Positions 60,347 through 64,000 of a stretch of DNA of 64,000 bases are shown piece after piece. The DNA is from Cytophagales bacterium (GTDB lineage: Bacteria; Pseudomonadota; Gammaproteobacteria; Burkholderiales; Burkholderiaceae_C). Under the pieces are notes generated by a model. It ran no database searches and had not been told where the DNA came from. It saw only the letters and a list, made by a program, of their open reading frames with translations. The stretch lies in contig JASGCK010000004.1 in assembly GCA_030054145.1 (NCBI GenBank), forward strand, positions 62,001 to 126,000. Reading direction: 5' to 3'. Made by a program: the position numbers and the translations under genes. The stretch's first letter is position 1. Each line of letters begins with the position of its first letter.

Positions 60347-63180
60347 AGCCCACACAACTTATCTCCGCCCCGCAAGCCGCTGGCATGGCAGCAAAGGGCT
60401 TTCAAACAGAAATCATCGACAACCTGTGCGCAGCGCTGGCTCGCTCGCCGCGCCCGCCCTGCTTGCTGCGCAGTCCCACGGGGTCGGGCAAAACTTTCAT
60501 GCTGACGCAGGTGCTGCGCCGCATCAGTAGTCAGCAGCAGGTGCTGTGGCTGTGGTTTGTGCCTTACGTCAATTTGGTGGCGCAAACGCAGGACGGTTTA
60601 GATAACCTCGGTAGTGACTCAGGCCTTGCGGCGCGTGGCTTTGCCGAAGCTTTGCAAGAAGAGCCTGAGCACGGGCAAGTGCTGATCTCCACGGTGCAAG
60701 GCGTGGCAAGCAAAAAAGCGCGGGAGAGCGGCTACACGCTTGGCGAAGACGACGACAAGCGCAACATGGCCGCGTTTCAGGCGCTGGCAAAGTCCAAGGG
60801 TTTGAAGCTGGGTGTGGTTGTGGACGAGGCGCACATTGCCCTGAAAGACAACACCGAATTTGGCGCGTTTGTGAAGTGGTTGGAGGCGGATTATTTGCTC
60901 ATGGCAAGCGCCACGCCGCGTGACGATGCTCTGAATAAATTTATGGCGCAAGCGGGTTACTCGGGCGTGGAGGTGTTTAACGTCAGCCGTGCGCAGGTGG
61001 TGGCAGAGCGGTTGAACAAGGCGTGGATTCAAGCCGTGGTGTACAGCCTTAGCCAGTCCATGCAAAGCGTGACCGACCTCAAGATGACCGTGCTGCGCCG
61101 CGCTTGGCGGCAAAACCAGCTGATTAGCAAACTGCTGCAATCGCATGGGCTAACCACCGTGCCGCTGCTGTTAGTTCAAGTAGCGGACGGTGACGACGCG
61201 ATCAAAGAAGCGCATGAGTTTTTGATGCGTGACCTGAGCATTCCCGCCCACGCCATTGGCGTACACAGCGCCGCCGAGCCTGATCCTGTGATGATGGCCG
61301 CCATTGCTGTTGATACAACCAAGCAAGTGCTGGTGTTCAAAAAGTCCGCAGGCACGGGCTTTGACGCGCCGCGTGCTTTTGTGCTGGCCTCCACCAAACT
61401 GGTAAACGACACGGATTTTGCGATGCAGTTTATTGGTCGCGTCATGCGCGTGCCGCCCGAGCTACAGCGCGTGTTCCCCGATTCAGCGCTTGCGCCTGAG
61501 GGTCTGAACACCGCGTACATTTTTTTAGCGGACGCGCAAGCGCAGGTAGGCTTTACGCAAGCCGCGCAGGCCATTGCGGGGGTGCAAGCCCAGCTAGAGG
61601 GGCAAACCGAGCAGTTGCACGCGCGTCCTACCGCGCATGGCGGCGTGGCACTGACGAATCGCCCCACGGCCCAGTCGCCCCTGATGTACGACCTTGCGTT
61701 TGCACCTACGGTTGACGCAAACGGTCTAGTGGTGAGGCCTGCCAGCCCAAATGCGCCCGCAAGCCTTGCTGGATATGGCCTAGGCACTGAAACACCTCCA
61801 TTGGCTATTGGCGAAATGGCTTCGTTGTTTGGCGCAGGTGATGCGGGCTTCCCCGCAGACGAGCTCGACAAATTAACCGACACGGCCAACGCCACATCGG
61901 GCGACTCCCCTCCCCCCAAAACTCGCGGCCGCTTGCCTGCCAATCGGGAGGAGTTGTTTGCCGCTTTTGACGAGCGGGGCATTCGTCCCTATCCGCGTAA
62001 GCAAACTATGGCCGCAAGGATTGTGCCGCTGCAACTGACCACCGAAGTCAAACCCGCTTTTGACGTACTGGCGCGGGATGTGCAAGCTGCCGTCACCACC
62101 ATGCGCTTAGAGGACGCGGTGGTCAAAATGGCGGTACTGGCAGCGTTTAACAAGCTGACGGACAAAGAGATTCGAACCGAGTTGTTTAGCGGCGATAGTT
62201 TTGATGAAGATGTGCAAGTTGTCACCGACATGGATGCGCTCATGACGCGAACCTTGGACGTGCTAAAGCGTATTGGGCTTGACGAAGCCGCCGATCGCTA
62301 CGACGTGATTAGCGCACTGGCCGCAAGGCTCACGTTGGCGGTGCAAAGCTCTTGGCAGATTCAGCCCGAAGACCACCGAGCCGCATCTTCCGAGTTGCCA
62401 GAGATCACACGCGCAGCAGCTTGCTGGGTGATCCACAAACAAGAGCAGGAGTTAGATCGGGCGTTATCCACCGAATGGGCCAGTCGCGCCAAAGAGGAAC
62501 TATCGGGCCCGTTGCCCGATGCACTGATTGCGCCCAGCGCTGTGCCGTTTGAGATCTCGCGCAAAAATATCTACGGCGTCCTGTACTGCCAAGCGGGCGA
62601 AATTGCCCGCGCAGCAGAGGCGATGTCATTTGCGGCGCAGTCGATGCTTAAAAACTCCACCTATTCGCTCGCGGATTTTGCAGACGACGGGCAAGTCCTT
62701 GCGTCGTCCAAGGCATCATCCACAGAGCCAGAAATATTTTCGGTTGCCAAAATGGATGCCAGTTTTGAGTTCAACACAGACGAACTAGCTTTTGCCAGAG
62801 CGCTAGACCGCGAATCTGCCGTTGTGTGGTGGCACCGCAACCCCGACCGCAAAAGTTATAGCGTGGCGCTCATGCGCTCGGACAACCAGCAAATGTTCTA
62901 TCCTGACTTTGTGGTTTGCCTCACACACATCATGGACGACGAGCCACTCTTGCGATTGATTGAAACCAAACACGACTTGAAAGACGCAACGCGCAAAGCG
63001 CAGCACGTATCGAAGTTTTATGGAAAAGTTTTGTTTTTGACCAAAGATGTCAATCGTGTTCGCATCGTCACAGACGAGGGCGGCTTGAGTGATATGGTGG
63101 ATTTGGATAACCTAGAGCGCCTGCATCGGTGGATGCACGAGACTAAGCTATCGGTCACGGGACAAACGAGCCACCCATAA
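60343..63180 (+). CDS. Type III restriction enzyme Res subunit
   Basis: A 945-residue helicase-nuclease. Superfamily 2 helicase core: Walker A LRSPTGSGKTFML (Lys50), DEAH box VVDEAHIAL (Asp161-His164), motif III MASATPRDD, and a motif VI-like QFIGRVMRVPPE. The C-terminal nuclease has a PD-(D/E)xK pattern: YPDFVVC (Asp855) and IETKHD (Glu874, Lys876). With Mod it cuts DNA after ATP-driven translocation between two inversely oriented sites. Overlap with mod by ATGA and full motif content suggest an active system. Confidence 0.9.
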   Translation: MKPTQLISAPQAAGMAAKGFQTEIIDNLCAALARSPRPPCLLRSPTGSGKTFMLTQVLRRISSQQQVLWLWFVPYVNLVAQTQDGLDNLGSDSGLAARGFAEALQEEPEHGQVLISTVQGVASKKARESGYTLGEDDDKRNMAAFQALAKSKGLKLGVVVDEAHIALKDNTEFGAFVKWLEADYLLMASATPRDDALNKFMAQAGYSGVEVFNVSRAQVVAERLNKAWIQAVVYSLSQSMQSVTDLKMTVLRRAWRQNQLISKLLQSHGLTTVPLLLVQVADGDDAIKEAHEFLMRDLSIPAHAIGVHSAAEPDPVMMAAIAVDTTKQVLVFKKSAGTGFDAPRAFVLASTKLVNDTDFAMQFIGRVMRVPPELQRVFPDSALAPEGLNTAYIFLADAQAQVGFTQAAQAIAGVQAQLEGQTEQLHARPTAHGGVALTNRPTAQSPLMYDLAFAPTVDANGLVVRPASPNAPASLAGYGLGTETPPLAIGEMASLFGAGDAGFPADELDKLTDTANATSGDSPPPKTRGRLPANREELFAAFDERGIRPYPRKQTMAARIVPLQLTTEVKPAFDVLARDVQAAVTTMRLEDAVVKMAVLAAFNKLTDKEIRTELFSGDSFDEDVQVVTDMDALMTRTLDVLKRIGLDEAADRYDVISALAARLTLAVQSSWQIQPEDHRAASSELPEITRAAACWVIHKQEQELDRALSTEWASRAKEELSGPLPDALIAPSAVPFEISRKNIYGVLYCQAGEIARAAEAMSFAAQSMLKNSTYSLADFADDGQVLASSKASSTEPEIFSVAKMDASFEFNTDELAFARALDRESAVVWWHRNPDRKSYSVALMRSDNQQMFYPDFVVCLTHIMDDEPLLRLIETKHDLKDATRKAQHVSKFYGKVLFLTKDVNRVRIVTDEGGLSDMVDLDNLERLHRWMHETKLSVTGQTSHP

Positions 63181-63183
63181 CAC

Positions 63184-63370
63184 CGTGGATTCCCGCCTTC
63201 GCGGGAATGACAGTTTGCGAATGATTTGCCAGCATCCCCTGCCGTGCGGGCGTGGATTCCCGCCTTCGCGGGAATGACAGTTTGCGAATGATTTGCCCGT
63301 ATCCCCTGCCGTGCGGGCGTGGATTCCCGCCTTCGCGGGAATGACAGCTTGCGCGGGAATGACAGTTTGG
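63184..63370. repeat. 67-bp tandem repeat array with palindromic cores
   Basis: Units start at 63184, 63251 and 63318 (period 67; the third is truncated and rearranged). Each begins CGTGGATTCCCGCCTTCGCG and includes the palindrome ATTCCCGCCTTCGCGGGAAT. The spacer between cores contains TTTGCGAATGATTTGCC and CCCCTGCCGTGCGGG. It lies between the convergent res and sppA genes and may end transcription or serve no function. Confidence 0.85.
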
Positions 63371-63375
63371 CGGCG

Positions 63376-64000
63376 TTATTTGAGCGTGACTGTTGATTGC
63401 AGCGCCTTGACAGCGCCTTCGCCAATTGCCGCGCCAAAACGTTTTGCTAATTTTTCTGCCACGTTTTCGTGCTGCGTATAGTCGATGATGTCTTCGGCTC
63501 TCACCACGTCCCGTGCGACGGAATCCAAACTGCGCAACTCATCAGCCAACCCCAGATCAACGGCTTGTTGACCACTCCAAAATAAGCCGCTGAACATTTC
63601 AGGCGTTTCTTTGAGGCGTGCGCCACGTCCTTTTTTAACGGCATCAATAAACTGTTGGTGAATTTGATTCAACATCGCCTGCGCGTAAGCCTTATGCGGC
63701 GCGGTCTGCGGGCTAAACGGATCAAGGAAGCCTTTGTTTTCACCCGCAGTCATTAAGCGTCGCTCAATCCCCACTTTGTCCATCAACCCTGTAAAACCAA
63801 AGCCATCCATCAACACGCCAATGGAGCCAACGATGCTGGCTTTGTTGGCATAAATTTTGTCAGTCGCCGCTGCAATGTAGTAAGCAGCCGATGCGCAAGA
63901 CTCCTCCACCACCGCGTAAATCGGTTTTTTATGTTTGAGCTTAAGGCGCGTAATTTCGTCATTGATGATGCCGGCCTGCACGGGGCTGCCGCCTGGCGAG
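63376..64000 (-). CDS. sppA: Signal peptide peptidase SppA (5' end beyond window)
   Basis: C-terminal ~208 residues of a single-domain S49 protease, a membrane-bound enzyme that degrades cleaved signal peptides. At the window edge SPGGSPVQAG is seen, then KKPIYAVVEESCASAAYYIA, where the Ser in CASAAYY is the nucleophile position of the family, and KASIVGSIGVLMDGFGF. The general base Lys lies further on. The N-terminal membrane anchor is outside the window. The stop lies at 63376-63378, right beside the repeat array. Confidence 0.9.
   Translation of the reverse strand, partial: SPGGSPVQAGIINDEITRLKLKHKKPIYAVVEESCASAAYYIAAATDKIYANKASIVGSIGVLMDGFGFTGLMDKVGIERRLMTAGENKGFLDPFSPQTAPHKAYAQAMLNQIHQQFIDAVKKGRGARLKETPEMFSGLFWSGQQAVDLGLADELRSLDSVARDVVRAEDIIDYTQHENVAEKLAKRFGAAIGEGAVKALQSTVTLK

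Noticed and set aside
63184..63370. Resemblance to a CRISPR array
   Set aside because: Only two to three units, the whole 67-bp unit is repeated with no variable spacers, and no cas genes are near. It is a tandem repeat with palindromic cores.

Overview
The window looks like a chromosomal segment of a betaproteobacterium of the order Burkholderiales, probably related to Comamonadaceae. This is inferred from gene content, not from a marker gene: a complete sulfur-oxidation (sox) operon, a Bug-family solute-binding protein, cpx-type envelope-stress genes, a K+-independent proton pyrophosphatase and short dispersed palindromic repeats. The gene set suggests a facultative sulfur-oxidising heterotroph that imports sugars, salvages cobalamin precursors and uses the glyoxylate shunt (aceA).

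Layout, left to right. 1-5.4 kb: 5' part of tadA, then a fructose-type ABC import operon (frcB-frcC-frcA plus a ROK repressor) divergent from a PfkB-family sugar kinase. 5.4-12.6 kb: cpxP-cpxR-cpxA divergent from an RND efflux pair, with a GTAAA-N5-GTAAA CpxR box between them. 12.7-14.6 kb: two surface or envelope proteins. 14.6-20.7 kb: an accessory island bordered and interrupted by three copies of a local repeat. It holds a chain of ATGA-overlapped genes on the minus strand: a helicase remnant, a KilA-N protein, a SIR2 protein and a HerA ATPase, followed 3 nt later by a truncated DNA methyltransferase. A putative barnase/colicin-E5-like nuclease gene lies nearby. 20.7-26 kb: tRNA-Pro, aceA, a VIT1/CCC1 transporter, and soluble and membrane pyrophosphatases facing away from each other.

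26-38 kb is a sulfur block: soxR-soxC-soxD-soxY-soxZ-fccA-fccB-soxA-soxX-soxB on one strand. Upstream lie a persulfide dioxygenase-rhodanese fusion and, divergently, a TSUP sulfite/sulfur exporter and a split YeeE/YedE pair. An inverted repeat of the form ATATAAG-N6-CTTATAT occurs both in front of soxR and between the persulfide dioxygenase and TSUP genes, so one sulfide-responsive ArsR repressor may control both units. 39-49.4 kb is a cobalamin block: a riboswitch, then btuB-cobU-btuF-btuC-(btuD::cobO fusion)-cobQ-cobT-cobS-cobC, which imports corrinoids and finishes the nucleotide loop. 49.4-56.8 kb: a phosphatase, tRNA-Arg, tRNA-Ser, lysC, dusA, two solute-binding proteins and an amidase. 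56.8-63.2 kb: a second defence locus, an HTH-RhuM protein, Mod and Res of a type III restriction-modification system, all overlapping by ATGA. The window ends in a 67-bp repeat array and the 3' part of sppA.

Recurring themes are restriction/defence operons each carrying a KilA-N/RhuM-type protein, and palindromic repeats that have entered coding sequences (soxD twice, mod twice) while keeping the reading frame. The most unusual locus is the partly eroded helicase/KilA-N/SIR2/HerA/Mod operon.
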